Positions 25,144-34,554 of a DNA stretch of 64,000 nt are shown piece after piece (the stretch's first letter is position 1; every line of letters starts with the position of its first letter). A program made the translations under genes and the position numbers. The stretch comes from AWTP1-13 sp963797005 (lineage in GTDB: Bacteria; Pseudomonadota; Alphaproteobacteria; Rhizobiales; Hyphomicrobiaceae). The notes below the pieces were generated by a model. The model did not search any database, had not been told where the DNA came from, and was given only the letters and a program-made list of their open reading frames with translations. The stretch is taken from contig CAWCOF010000016.1 of NCBI GenBank assembly GCA_963797005.1, forward strand, positions 62,001 through 126,000, in the 5' to 3' direction.

Positions 25144-25824
25144 TCAGCGCACCTGAACTGTGGGGCGGCGTTGCGGATCACCGGCAGGCAGCGCCCCTTG
25201 ACGCATATCGAGCGCCTGGCCGGTGGCGTTCCCGCAACGGGTTGCCCGCTCCGTCTTGAGCTCGCTTTCGACCTGCCCGGCCAGCACGCGGGCGCGATCG
25301 ATCTGGCCCTGCTCGAGGCCGGAGACGGGTCCCGCAAAAGCTGCCTGCGCGATGGTCAGCTCATGCAAGGCGGTGGTGAGCTCGCGGCAGCTCAGCTTCG
25401 GGCGCAGGCTGCGATACGCAAACAGCCGAACGCCGTTGGCCAGCGTCTTGGCGCTCGCCGGCCAGCTCACCCACGCCCGATCGGGACCCTCGACCATGGC
25501 TTTGAGGACGGACGCGCATTGGTCGACGCTGACGCAGGCGGCTTCCGGGGAGAGCTGCGCGGGTTCGGTGGGCGGCGGGGCCTTGGGCAGGGTGATGGGT
25601 TTTTTCTGGCGAGCGACGGCCGCCACCTTCGGTCTCGACTTCGCCTTCGCCGTCCGAGGCGCCGGGCGCTTGATCGACGAGGTATGCAAGGCGTGCGTGC
25701 TGGCCCTCGTGCGGGCATGGTGGGGCTCCTCGAACAGCGCGCAGCCAGCGGCCGTAAGGGCGAGGGTCCCCGACAACGCGACACCGGTTGCGGCATTGCG
25801 GGCGCGCTGAAGCAGTCGTGTCAT
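25144..25824 (-). CDS. Putative lipoprotein of unknown function
   Basis: This 226-residue protein has a lipoprotein signal: an arginine-rich start, a hydrophobic core (ATGVALSGTLALTAAGC) and a cysteine at residue 28 within LTAAGC. The mature part begins with a Lys/Arg/Pro-rich linker (about residues 35-90). A compact domain follows with two cysteines close together (EAACVSVDQCASVLKAM) and a later CRELTTALHELTIAQAAF. I do not recognise the domain. The first residues of a longer frame up to 25926 have no signal, so I chose 25824. Nothing around it points to a role. Confidence 0.65.
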   Translation of the reverse strand: MTRLLQRARNAATGVALSGTLALTAAGCALFEEPHHARTRASTHALHTSSIKRPAPRTAKAKSRPKVAAVARQKKPITLPKAPPPTEPAQLSPEAACVSVDQCASVLKAMVEGPDRAWVSWPASAKTLANGVRLFAYRSLRPKLSCRELTTALHELTIAQAAFAGPVSGLEQGQIDRARVLAGQVESELKTERATRCGNATGQALDMRQGALPAGDPQRRPTVQVR

Positions 25825-26034
25825 TGCTCCCCCTCGAGGGCGCCAATCAGAGCGAAGGTTCAAAGTGGGGCGTGGCCGGCGACCCTGGTGCGCCGCTCCA
25901 CGCTTCATCGGGCGGGACGTTAGCACCGACGACGGACAGACAGCACCAACACCGAAAATGCGATTGTGGAAAAGGCGCTATCCTCTGGCGCACTTGCGCG
26001 CGAGCTTTGCACAGCGCGCCAGATCGCCCGGCGG

Positions 26035-26122
26035 CTAGTGTCCTGATCGCGAAATTCGTCTCCCTATGCCGCGAACTTGGCCGCGAACTTGGCTACGAAT
26101 TTCGCGATCTGAAGGACACTAG
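26035..26122. repeat. Palindromic repeat copy A
   Basis: The left arm at 26035-26059 and the right arm at 26095-26122 are perfect reverse complements except that the right arm carries three extra bases (TGA, i.e. TCA on the other strand). Both ends read CTAGTGTCC. The loop contains a perfect tandem duplication of a 12-mer (GCCGCGAACTTG at 26068-26079 and 26080-26091). No reading frame of note lies in it. The rest of the gap from 25825 to 26034 holds no gene I can support. Confidence 0.8.
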
Positions 26123-26135
26123 GAAAATCATAATG

Positions 26136-26214
26136 CTAGTGTGATTCAGATCGAGAAGTCCGCTCCCGAACCTGGCATCACGCGGTGTGACGGACTTCTC
26201 GATCATCACACTTG
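26136..26214. repeat. Palindromic repeat copy B, same family
   Basis: The left arm at 26136-26162 and right arm at 26191-26214 pair almost fully, again with a three-base TCA present in only one arm, here the left. The outer ends (CTAGTGTGAT) and the GATCG core match copy A, while the inner part of each arm differs but keeps pairing. It begins 13 bases after copy A and ends 44 bases before the stop of the PcfJ-like gene. The pair looks like two members of a non-coding palindromic repeat family. Confidence 0.8.
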
Positions 26215-26257
26215 CGGCAGATTGCTCCGCAGAAGGCCTGCCGCGCTCCGCGCTACT

Positions 26258-27538
26258 TCACGCTTGGGCGGACGAGATGGTCGGTCCGCTATCCGGCACA
26301 GCGCGGACCGTTGGCTCGCGGCGGGCCGTCTCCACCGTCGGCGCGGGATCGCGCGGCAGCTGCAAGAGCCGGTGCCTCTCTGGCGGGCTCGGCGCCCGCA
26401 GCGTCCGAAACGCCGCGCGGCGGAACGCCGGCTCATGGCGTGATCCCGCCAGGAACTCGAGGTAGGGCCGCCACAGATGCCGGCGCGCCTCCAGGCGCTT
26501 GATCGGGGTAGGTGCCTGCCGCCTGGGCGAGAGCGGCGCGAGGCGCTGGCTTCCTATCCAGCCGAACGTGGCTTGCCACACTTCGGGAGGCGCGCGCCGA
26601 TTGCGAGTGCCGCGCAGCTGCACGATGGTCGGCATGGTCGTCTCCTCCCCGTGCAGGCCGATCTCCACGCAGGCGATGCGGCGGACGCCCTTGCGGATGG
26701 AGAAAATTGCCGTGAGGCCCGACTGGAGATGGTCGGCGTACTGGTCGAGGCAGTTCTCGAGCGCCACGCTCTCGGAAACGAAATCATCCGCCGTGCGCAA
26801 GGCAACGAAGCTGTAGCCCGACGCGATGCCGTCCGCCAGCCAGGGCCTTTCGATGCCAGGGCCAAGACACTCGACGAGCCGCAGCCGCTGGCGCCAAGCC
26901 GTCGCCTCCTCGCGGGCCCGCTTGAAGCTCATCTCGGAGGTCCAAGGCCTGCGCAGAAGGCGGTGGCCCAAGTGGCCGGGGTGCGAGCTGAACCAGGCCC
27001 AGGCCGCCAGGAACATAAAGAAGTCTTCCGGCAGACCGCTCAGGTCCGTCTGCCGCGCGATCCACAGGGCGTAGGCCTCTCCGCCACACTCGTAGGCGTG
27101 CCCGACACGGGTGAGCCACACCGGTTGCCGACGCGACTCGCGGGGGATCAGACTGGCGATGCGAAAGGCGAACTCGGGATCGGTCGGAAAAGAGGGCAAC
27201 GGCTCGCTGAACGCCGCCGCCGGCAGCTTGCGCAACCACCAGGCAAGCCCCAGCGCGTCGGCGGCCTCGCGCAGCGGTGCCCCGTCGCAGACAAGCTCGC
27301 AGGCGCGGGCACGTCTGGCAGGCGTCGCAAAACCGCTCACCAGCGCAAACAGCAGTGCGGGAAAGCTGTCGGCGAGATCCTCCAGCTCGGGCGCGCAGCT
27401 CGTCAGCTCTGCGACGAAGCGGCGGTGGGACGCCTGGAACGCGCCGATCCGGGCCTGCCGGCGGGAAGCAGCTGCTGCATCCCCCGGGACAAGCACACAC
27501 ATGGTGTCGACGGCAGTCATTGTGTCGACGGCAATCAT
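26258..27538 (-). CDS. PcfJ-like domain protein
   Basis: This protein of about 426 residues has a central stretch resembling PcfJ-like proteins: FVSESVALENCLDQYADHLQSGLTAIFSIR, then RRIACVEIG and MPTIVQLRGTRNRRAPPEVW. The histidine usual in the HxCVxxY motif is replaced by asparagine (ENCLDQY). The rest, with alpha-helical stretches such as FMFLAAWAWFSSHPGHL, is not recognised. The N-terminus has a perfect tandem six-residue unit (MIAVDT, MTAVDT, then M) coded by an 18-bp repeat at 27502-27538. Three in-frame ATG codons therefore compete as starts. An open frame continues upstream through the IalB-family gene on the same strand but is a shadow. The family was first described on a conjugative plasmid; its activity is unknown. 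Confidence 0.6.
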   Translation of the reverse strand: MIAVDTMTAVDTMCVLVPGDAAAASRRQARIGAFQASHRRFVAELTSCAPELEDLADSFPALLFALVSGFATPARRARACELVCDGAPLREAADALGLAWWLRKLPAAAFSEPLPSFPTDPEFAFRIASLIPRESRRQPVWLTRVGHAYECGGEAYALWIARQTDLSGLPEDFFMFLAAWAWFSSHPGHLGHRLLRRPWTSEMSFKRAREEATAWRQRLRLVECLGPGIERPWLADGIASGYSFVALRTADDFVSESVALENCLDQYADHLQSGLTAIFSIRKGVRRIACVEIGLHGEETTMPTIVQLRGTRNRRAPPEVWQATFGWIGSQRLAPLSPRRQAPTPIKRLEARRHLWRPYLEFLAGSRHEPAFRRAAFRTLRAPSPPERHRLLQLPRDPAPTVETARREPTVRAVPDSGPTISSAQA

Positions 27539-27630
27539 TGTCTTGGGCGCAGCCCCTATCCCGCGCACCCACCCAGCCGCGCTTGGGTAGCGCGACAAAG
27601 TGGCGAAATGGCGGGGTCGGGCGGCGGCGC

Positions 27631-28209
27631 CTACTTCAGGGCGGCAAGCGCCTGACTGAAGCCGGCAAGCGAGATCGGAATGCCGATGCCTGCCTCCTCG
27701 GTCTGGAAGATGATGAACACCGCCGTCTTGCCGGTCTTCAGCTGCTCGATCAGCTTGTCCTCCACCACCACCTGCGCATAGCAGGCGAACGTGTGGCACC
27801 GCACGAAGGGGGCGTGCCCTACATCCTTGTCGTCGATCTTGAGGCCCAGACCGGGCGGCAGCAGCACGCCCAGGGGCGCAAACACACGCAGCACCCGTTT
27901 GCCGTCGGAGAACCTCTGAAAGTAGACGGTCAGGCCGATGTTGCTGCGGTCCTCCGCGGTCACGCTTTGCACGAGCGCACAAATCTCGTGCTTGGCGCCG
28001 GGCGGCGGCGGCTTGCACACGACCTGCCAGTCGCCGTGCTGCGCCTTGACGGTGCCGCCCTCCGGCGTCAGGGGGGACTGCGCCAACGTCGGACCGTGCG
28101 CAAGAAGCGCAACAACAAGTGCCAGGAAGCCTGCAGCTCCCGACCGACGCTTCCAGCCCCTCGCCGGGGTGCGGCACGTCGGTCGGTTGGTCAGGAAGGC
28201 CACGTTCAT
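27631..28209 (-). CDS. Invasion-associated locus B (IalB) family protein
   Basis: This 192-residue protein has a signal peptide after a basic start (AAGFLALVVALLAHGPTLAQS) and then an IalB domain. Typical features are GDWQVVCKPPPPGAKHEICALVQSV, VFAPLGVLLPPGLGLKIDD, FVRCHTFACYAQVVVEDKLIEQLKTGKTAVFIIF and a closing ISLAGFSQAL. The paired cysteines fit disulfides in the periplasm. Members are common in Rhizobiales, including non-pathogens, and their molecular role is unclear. The start at 28209 gives the most plausible signal; upstream in-frame starts exist up to 28575. It is divergent from the cytochrome oxidase block. Confidence 0.88.
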   Translation of the reverse strand: MNVAFLTNRPTCRTPARGWKRRSGAAGFLALVVALLAHGPTLAQSPLTPEGGTVKAQHGDWQVVCKPPPPGAKHEICALVQSVTAEDRSNIGLTVYFQRFSDGKRVLRVFAPLGVLLPPGLGLKIDDKDVGHAPFVRCHTFACYAQVVVEDKLIEQLKTGKTAVFIIFQTEEAGIGIPISLAGFSQALAALK

Positions 28210-28675
28210 ATCCCTAACCGGATCGCACCTTACCAGCTCCATCGGAGACACCGGCAAGAAGGCGGCAGGAACCACCCTGTCCATCCGGCCCCGCGTTTGA
28301 GCCCCACGCGTTTTGCTGTCACCGAGGAATTCGGCCAAAATGGGACCCGCCGTGCGCCGGCACACCAACATTTCGCAAGCGCCACGCGTGCAGTCCACAC
28401 GCACTTGCTTTCGGCTTCGCAGCGTCGGCGCATTGGCTTGGTGCGCGGGCGCCAACGAGCGCAACCTTATGCCGCAGCGAGGCGGCCTTGAGCGCCGTCG
28501 GCCATTGTGTTTGGTGACATGAAAGGCAGTTCCTGAACAAGAATCGACGCTAGCCGGGCCGATGCGGGACGACACGCGGTTCGTGGGCGGTGTGAAGGCA
28601 GCCGGATCGGGCTACCATCGCCGTGGCCGCTTGCCCTCCCGACTGGCAATGTCGAGCACCGGAGGACCACTCCTG
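28210..28675. other. Divergent intergenic region before ctaC
   Basis: This 466-bp gap separates the IalB-family gene from the cytochrome oxidase block and should carry both promoters. I see no convincing -35/-10 pair, no tRNA and no gene. GGAGGA at 28661-28666 sits 9 bases before the ATG at 28676 and is the likely ribosome binding site of ctaC. It could pair weakly with CTCC just downstream. Confidence 0.4.
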
Positions 28676-29579
28676 ATGATGATGCGGAGCCCGAGCGCCA
28701 AGGTCCTAGCGGGATTGGTCGGCGCCGTGATCTCGCCCCTGCCCGCATTCGCCGGCGCGGGCCAGCCCTCGCCGAGGCAGATCGGCTTCCAGGACGCCGT
28801 CACGCCCATCGCGGATGAGATCCACGAGTTCCACCACTTCGTCACCGTGATCATCTTCCTGGTCACGGCCTTCGTGCTCCTGCTGATGCTCTACGTCATG
28901 TGGCGCTTCAGCGAGAAACGGAACCCGACGCCCTCGCGCACCACGCACAACACGACGATCGAGGTGCTGTGGACGGTGATCCCGGTCTTCATCCTGGTGG
29001 CGATCGCCATTCCCTCCTTCAAGCTCCTGTTCCACCAGTACGACTTCCCGCCGCCGGACCTCACCATCAAAGCCATCGGGCACACCTGGAATTGGACGCA
29101 CGAGCTGCCCGACCAGGGCATCAAGGTCGATTCCATCATGCTGCGCGACAACGAGCGCGAGGAGGCCGTCAAGGCGGGCATGCCGGCGGACCAGGTGCCG
29201 CGCAATCTCGCCGTCGACAACGAGGTATTGGTGCCGGTCAACAAGGTGGTGCACGTGCTGATCACCTCGACCGACGTGATCCACTCCTGGACCATTCCCT
29301 CCTTCGGCGTGAAGGCCGATGCCGTGCCGGGGCGCATCACCGCGACCTGGTTCAAGGCGCGGCGGGAAGGGCATCTATTTCGGCCAGTGCTCCGAGCTGT
29401 GCGGCAGGGACCACGCCTTCATGCCGATCGCAATTCGCGTCGTGAAGGAGAAGGTGTTCAACGACTGGGCGGCGGCGCTCAAGGCAAGAGACAGAAAAAA
29501 GGCCAAGGAGATCATCCGCAACGCCGCCATCGAGCTCGCGGCCCACACCAAAACGGCCGACGCACGACCGGTCAATTAG
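28676..29579 (+). CDS. ctaC: Cytochrome c oxidase subunit II, one frame break
   Basis: Subunit II of the aa3 cytochrome c oxidase carries the CuA centre that accepts electrons from cytochrome c. It has a signal/leader (AKVLAGLVGAVISPLPAFAGAG), two membrane helices (FHHFVTVIIFLVTAFVLLLML and EVLWTVIPVFILVAIAIPS) and a periplasmic cupredoxin domain. The CuA ligands are in VIHSWTIPSFGVK and YFGQCSELCGRDHAFMPI. The frame breaks near 29369-29371 (GAAGGGC for an expected GAAGGC), one extra base, just before the CuA loop. Both halves match the family closely. It starts the oxidase block and is 66 bp before ctaD. Confidence 0.93.
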
Positions 29580-29645
29580 GTCCGCTCTGCCCGGCGCGGG
29601 CGGACCCACAACAACGGCGCCAGCTCAAAGGCGAAGGTGAACGAC

Positions 29646-31267
29646 ATGGCACATCAGGCTCACGCGGAACATGCTCACGAGCACGTCCCCTACGGCTTCT
29701 CGCGTTGGCTCTACTCGACCAACCACAAAGACATCGGCACGATGTACCTGGTGTTCGCCATCGTCGGCGGACTGATCGGCGGCGTCCTGTCGGTCGTCAT
29801 GCGCATGGAGCTGCAGGAGCCGGGCCTGCAGTATTTCGCCAACGGCCACATGTTCAACGTGTTCGTCACCGGCCACGGCCTCATCATGGTGTTCTTCATG
29901 GTGATGCCGGCCATGATCGGCGGCTTCGGCAACTGGTTCGTGCCGCTGATGATCGGTGCGCCGGACATGGCCTTCCCGCGCATGAACAACATCTCGTTCT
30001 GGCTGCTGCCGGCCTCGCTTCACGCTGCTGCTGACCTCGATGTTCGTGGAGGGCGCGCCCGGCAGCCTCGGCGTCGGCGCCGGCTGGACCATCTATGCGC
30101 CGCTGTCGACCATCGGGCCATCCCGGCCCGGCCATGGACTTCGCCATCCTGTCGCTGCACCTGGCCGGCGCCTCCTCGATTCTCGGCGCGATCAACTTCA
30201 TCACCACCATCTTCAACATGCGCGCGCCGGGCATGACGCTGCACAAGATGCCGCTGTTCGTGTGGAGCGTGCTGGTGACGGCCTTCCTGCTGCTGTTGTC
30301 GCTGCCGGTGCTGGCCGGCGCCATCACCATGCTGCTGACCGACCGCAACTTCGGCACCTCCTTCTTCAATGCCGCCGGCGGCGGCGATCCGCTGCTCTAC
30401 CAGCACCTGTTCTGGTTCTTCGGCCACCCCGAGGTCTACATTCTGATCCTGCCGGGCTTCGGCATGATCAGCCAGGTCGTGTCGACCTTCTCCAAGAAGC
30501 CGGTGTTCGGCTATCTCGGCATGGCCTACGCCATGGTCGCCATCGGCTTCGTCGGCTTCATCGTGTGGGCGCACCACATGTACGTCTCCGGCATGGGCGT
30601 CGACGCGCAGGCCTATTTCGTGTTCGCCACCATGGTGATCGCCGTGCCCACGGGCGTGAAGATCTTCTCCTGGATCGCCACCATGTGGGGCGGCTCGATC
30701 CAGTTCCGCGTGCCGATGCTGTGGGCGCTCGGCTTCATCTTCCTGTTCACCGTCGGCGGCGTCACCGGGCGTGATGCTCGCCAACGCCGGCGTCGACCGC
30801 GCGCTGCACGACACCTACTACGTCGTCGCGCACTTCCACTACGTGCTGTCGCTGGGCGCCGTGTTCGCCATCTTCGCCGGCTGGTACTACTGGTTCCCGA
30901 AGATGACGGGCTACATGTACAACGAGGCGCTGGGCAAGCTGCACTTCTGGCTCACCTTCATCGGCGCCAACGTGCTGTTCTTCCCGCAGCACTTCCTCGG
31001 GCTCGCCGGCATGCCGCGCCGCTACGTCGACTATCCCGACGCCTTCGCCTTCTGGAACGGGTGGTCGTCGGTCGGCTCCTACATCACGGCGATGGGCACC
31101 ATCGTGTTCCTGCTCGGCATGCTCTACGCCTACTTCGTCGCCCGCGTGCGCGCGCCGGCCAATCCATGGGGCGCCGGCGCGACCACGCTGGAGTGGACGC
31201 TGCCGTCGCCGCCCGCCTTCCATTCCTACGAGACGCTGCCCGTATTCAGGAGACGGCGCACCACTGA
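29646..31267 (+). CDS. ctaD: Cytochrome c oxidase subunit I, four frame breaks
   Basis: Subunit I holds heme a, heme a3 and CuB and reduces oxygen to water while pumping protons. About twelve membrane helices are present. Recognisable parts are WLYSTNHKDIGTMYL, NVFVTGHGLIMVFFMVMPAMIGGFGNW, MNNISFWLLP, FWFFGHPEVYILILPGFGMIS, VWAHHMYVSGM and HDTYYVVAHFHYVLSLGAVF. The frame must be changed by one apparent extra base near 30019, 30118 and 30767, and by one missing base near 31240. That last change restores the usual LPRI-type ending and a stop at 31267. With these repairs every conserved helix is present. An in-frame GTG at 29637 is an alternative start. Confidence 0.93.
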
Positions 31268-31289
31268 AGCGGGTGGCGCTGAAACCCGC

Positions 31290-32248
31290 ATGAGCCGCCC
31301 ATTGGCCGCAATGACTGACGTGAGCATCGAGGCGGGCGCGCTGCGCGTATCGCACGGCGGCGGGGGCGAGCGTCGGCGATTTCGTCGCGCTGATGAAGCC
31401 GCGCGTGATGTCGCTCGTCGTCTTCACGGCGCTGACCGGCATGGTACTGGCGCCCGCGCCGATGCATCCCGTGCTTGGCGTCATCGCCCTCATCTGCATC
31501 GCGGTCGGCGCCGGCGCCTCCGGCGCGCTCAACATGTGGTACGACGCCGACATCGACGCGCGCATGCAGCGCACGGCCGGCCGCCCCATTCCCGCGCGGC
31601 CGCGTCGAGCCCGAGGAGGCGCTGACCTTCGGCGTCGTGCTGGCCGTCGGTGCGGTCACCACGCTGGGGGTGCTGGTCAACTGGGCCGCCGCGCGCGCTG
31701 CTCGCCTTGACGATCGCCTTCTACATCTTCGTCTACACCATGTGGCTGAAGCGGCGCACGCCGCAGAACATCGTCATCGGCGGCGCCGCCGGGGCCTTCC
31801 CGCCGATGATCGGCTGGGCCGCCGCCACCGGCTCGGTCAGCATCGAGAGCATCCTGCTGTTCCTCATCATCTTCATGTGGACGCCGCCGCACTTCTGGGC
31901 GCTCGCCCTCTACCGCGCCCGCGACTACGAGCGCGCCGGCGTGCCGATGCTGCCCGTGGTCGCCGGACCGGACGAGACGCGCAAGCAGATCGTGATCTAC
32001 GCGGCGCTGCTGGTGCCGCTGGCCGTGCTTCCCGCGCTGATCGGCCTCGGCGGTGCGCTCTACGCGCTGGTCGCCATCGTTCTCGGGGGCATGTTCCTGG
32101 CCCGCGCTCTCAACGTCTACAGGACGCGCGAGGGCCGCGAAGCCGACCGGGCCGCCAAGCAGCTGTTCGGCTTCTCCATCCTCTATCTGTTCGGCCTGTT
32201 TGCCGCGCTTGCTGGTCGAGCGAGGCGCGGTTGCTGTTATCCCCATGA
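31290..32248 (+). CDS. ctaB: Heme O synthase (protoheme IX farnesyltransferase), four frame breaks
   Basis: This membrane enzyme attaches a farnesyl group to heme b, giving heme O, the precursor of heme a for the oxidase. The family signatures are present: FVALMKPRVMSLVVFTALTG, NMWYDADIDARMQRTAGRPIP, LKRRTPQNIVIGGAAGAFPPMIGWAA and FMWTPPHFWALALYRARDYERAGVPMLPVV. One apparent extra base each near 31364, 31592, 31695 and 32210 must be removed to read through. The end is uncertain: the best guess is the TGA at 32246-32248, which overlaps the start of the next gene but would need one more shift. The start is ATG 31290 or 31311. Confidence 0.9.
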
Positions 32249-32413
32249 GCGAGGAGCGCACACGCCTTGGAGAACGGCGACCAGCGGGAGCGACAGCGCC
32301 GGCGCAGGATGCGCTCGATTGCCATTGCGCTGGCACTCGGTGCGCTCGTGATCCTCTTCTATGTCGCCACGATCGTGCGCCTGGGCGGCAACGTGTTGAA
32401 CAGGCCGCTCTAG
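32245..32413 (+). CDS. Small membrane protein of the oxidase block (CoxF-like), one frame break
   Basis: After correcting one apparent extra base near 32267 (CCTTGG for CCTGG), this reads as a protein of about 55 residues. It starts MSEERTRLENGDQRERQRRRMR and continues with a single helix (SIAIALALGALVILFYVATIVRLGG), ending NVLNRPL. This layout and place, between ctaB and ctaG, are those of the small CoxF protein found in rhizobial oxidase operons. It probably supports oxidase assembly, but no activity is known. It overlaps the presumed ctaB stop and ends 14 bp before ctaG. Confidence 0.75.
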
Positions 32414-32427
32414 GCTGTTGAGGCGTC

Positions 32428-33072
32428 ATGCAGACAAAGCCGTCCAGCAACGCGCAGCATCGCCGGCACCGGGCCGTCGCGCTGTGGTGCGCTCTGGCCG
32501 CCGCCGGCATGGTCGGGGCGTCCTACGCCGCCGTGCCCCTCTACCGCATCTTCTGCCAGGCGACCGGCTACGACGGCACGCCGCGCGTCGCCACCAAGCC
32601 CTCGTCCACCGTGCTCGACCGCACCATTGTCGTGCGCTTCGACACCAACGTGGCTCCCGGGCTGCCGTGGCGCTTCGAGCCGGTCAAGAAGACGATGACG
32701 GTGAAGATCGGCGAGAACGCGCTGGCCTTCTTCCGCGCCAAGAACCTGAGCGATCACACCGTGCACGGCTCGGCGACCTTCAACGTGTTCCCCGAAGCGG
32801 CCGCCGTGTACTTCAACAAGGTCCAGTGCTTCTGCTTCACGGAGCAGGTGCTGGAGTCCGGCGAATCCGTCGAGATGCCGGTGAGCTTCTTCATCGATCC
32901 GCAGATCGTGGCCGACAAGGATGCGGGATCGACCACCCATCTGACGCTGTCCTACACGTTCTATCCCGTTAAGCCGAAGCCGGGGCTGGCAAGTCCCGGC
33001 CCCGATGCGGCAAGGCCCGGTGGCGGCGGGACGGGGACGCCCGAGCGGCGTAGCAACAACCGAGCCGGATAG
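32428..33072 (+). CDS. ctaG: Cytochrome c oxidase assembly protein CtaG (Cox11)
   Basis: This 214-residue protein delivers copper to the CuB site of subunit I. It has one N-terminal membrane helix (ALWCALAAAGMVGASYAAVPLYRIFCQATGY) and a periplasmic immunoglobulin-like domain. The Cu ligands are in FNKVQCFCFTEQ. Other conserved parts are PWRFEPVKKTMTVKIGEN, NVFPEAAAVYFNK and MPVSFFIDP. The C-terminal 35 residues are a Pro/Gly-rich tail. The frame is intact here, unlike in its neighbours. It is followed by ctaE after 47 bp. Confidence 0.95.
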   Translation: MQTKPSSNAQHRRHRAVALWCALAAAGMVGASYAAVPLYRIFCQATGYDGTPRVATKPSSTVLDRTIVVRFDTNVAPGLPWRFEPVKKTMTVKIGENALAFFRAKNLSDHTVHGSATFNVFPEAAAVYFNKVQCFCFTEQVLESGESVEMPVSFFIDPQIVADKDAGSTTHLTLSYTFYPVKPKPGLASPGPDAARPGGGGTGTPERRSNNRAG

Positions 33073-33119
33073 GATTGGAGCCGCCCTCACACGGCGGCAG
33101 GGGATCAGGGAGCAGCCTC

Positions 33120-34026
33120 ATGGCCGATCACGCCAAGCACCACGACTACCACCTCGTGAACCCCAGCCCCTGGCCGGCGGTGGGTGCGACTGGCGCATTC
33201 CTGACGGCCGTCGGCCTCATCATCTGGATGCGGTCCATGGGCGGCGGCGCGGGCGTCTTCGGCGTGAGCGGCCCGTCGGTGTTCTCCGTCGGCGTGCTCG
33301 TGTTGCTGTTCACCATGCTCATGTGGTGGCGCGACGTCATCAAGGAAGCGCACGGCGGCGATCACACCCCGGTCGTCCAGCTGCACTTGCGCTACGGCAT
33401 GATCCTGTTCATCGCCTCCGAGGTGATGTTCTTCGTCGCCTGGTTCTGGGCCTATTTCGATGCCGCGCTGTTCCCCGCCGCCGTTCACCCGCTCGATGGT
33501 GCGAGCAAGGAGATCATCGGCATGGTGGAGCGCAACGCGCTCACCGGCGGACACTGGCCGCCCAAGCCCAGCGAGCTGTTCCATGGCACCTTCGATCCCT
33601 GGGGGCTGCCGCTGGTCAACACGCTGATCCTGCTCACCTCCGGCACCACGGTGACATGGGCCCACCATGCGCTGCTCGAGAACAACCGCAAGGGCCTGGT
33701 GTGGGGCCTGGTTCTCACGATCGTGCTGGGTGTCCTCTTCACCACCTGCCAGGCCTACGAGTATGCGCACGCCGGCTTCAAGTATGCCGGGCTCATCTAC
33801 GGCGCCACCTTCTTCATGGCGACCGGGCTTCCACGGCGCGCACGTGATCATCGGCACGGTGTTCCTCACCGTGTGCCTCTTCCGCGCGCTCGCCGGGCAC
33901 TTCACGCCCAAGCAGCACTTCGGCTTCGAGGCGGCCGCCTGGTACTGGCACTTCGTCGACGTGGTCTGGCTGTTCCTGTTCATGTGCATCTACGTGTGGG
34001 GCGCGGGCGTGCCGGCGCCGCATTGA
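33120..34026 (+). CDS. ctaE: Cytochrome c oxidase subunit III, one frame break
   Basis: Subunit III is a seven-helix membrane protein that stabilises the aa3 oxidase. Seen are HDYHLVNPSPWPAVGATGAF, MWWRDVIKEAHGGDHTP, RYGMILFIASEVMFFVAWFWAYFDAALFP, WGLPLVNTLILLTSGTTVTWAHHAL and FHGAHVIIGTVFLTVC. HFGFEAAAWYWHFVDVVWLFLF also fits. One apparent extra base lies near 33825 (ACCGGGCTTC for ACCGGCTTC). Correcting it joins MATG to FHGAHV as in the family. The repaired protein is full length and ends at 34026. Confidence 0.95.
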
Positions 34027-34172
34027 TCGTCGATCCGGCGGAGGACCCGCAGGCTGCAAACACGACGCCCGTGGTGAGCCGTGTCGAACCACGGCTTGGA
34101 GAGCACGTCCCGTCCTTCGACGAGCTCAGGATTGCGGGCGGGGAAGCGCGTCGCGCCAGGGTGAACCAGTCC

Positions 34173-34545
34173 ATGGACCAGCACGCGCCCACCTCCGCCT
34201 TTGCCGCCGGCCTCAAGGGCCGCTGTCCGCGCTGCGGGCGCGGGGCCGCTGTTCCGCAATGGCCTCACTCTGCGGGAGCGGTGCGAGAGTTGCGGACTGA
34301 GCTATGCGTTCGCCGATTCCGGTGACGGGCCTGCCGTGTTCGCCATCTTCATCCTGGGTTTCTTGATCCTCGGCGGCGCGCTGCTCCTCGAGTTCAAGGT
34401 CGGCCCTCCCGTGTGGGTGCATGTCGTGCTGTGGGGGATCGCGACACCGCTCCTGGCGTTCTTTCTGCTGCGGGTGCTGAAGGCGACGCTCATTGCCCTG
34501 CAGTACAAGCACAAGGCCGAGGAAGGCCGCCTCGCCTCGGATTGA
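34173..34545 (+). CDS. DUF983 family protein, one frame break
   Basis: This small membrane protein of about 123 residues has the DUF983 pattern: GLKGRCPRCGRGPLFRNGL with a CxxC pair, then LRERCESCGLSYAFADSGDGPAVF with a second CxxC. Two membrane helices follow (AIFILGFLILGGALLLEF and VVLWGIATPLLAFFLLRVLKATLIALQY). One apparent extra base lies near 34243 (GGGGCC for GGGCC). DUF983 genes normally sit between ctaE and SURF1 in this group, and a link to oxidase assembly is inferred from that. An in-frame GTG at 34161 is an alternative start. Confidence 0.88.
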
Positions 34546-34554
34546 GTGCGACCC

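Noticed and set aside
26035..26214. CRISPR repeats
   Set aside because: There are only two units, each is itself palindromic with different inner arms, there is no constant repeat with unique spacers, and no cas gene is present.
26258..27538. PcfJ-like gene as evidence of an integrated plasmid or prophage
   Set aside because: No relaxase, type IV secretion, integrase, phage gene or attachment-site pair is seen nearby.
26258..28177. Single 639-codon minus-strand protein joining PcfJ-like and upstream sequence
   Set aside because: The upstream 200 codons run in the wrong frame through the IalB-family gene and have no likeness to anything, while IalB in the other frame is clear.
29361..31270. 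Programmed ribosomal frameshifting in ctaC, ctaD and ctaB
   Set aside because: There are too many sites, no shared slippery heptamer, and no downstream pseudoknot pattern. Intact forms of these genes are normal in relatives.
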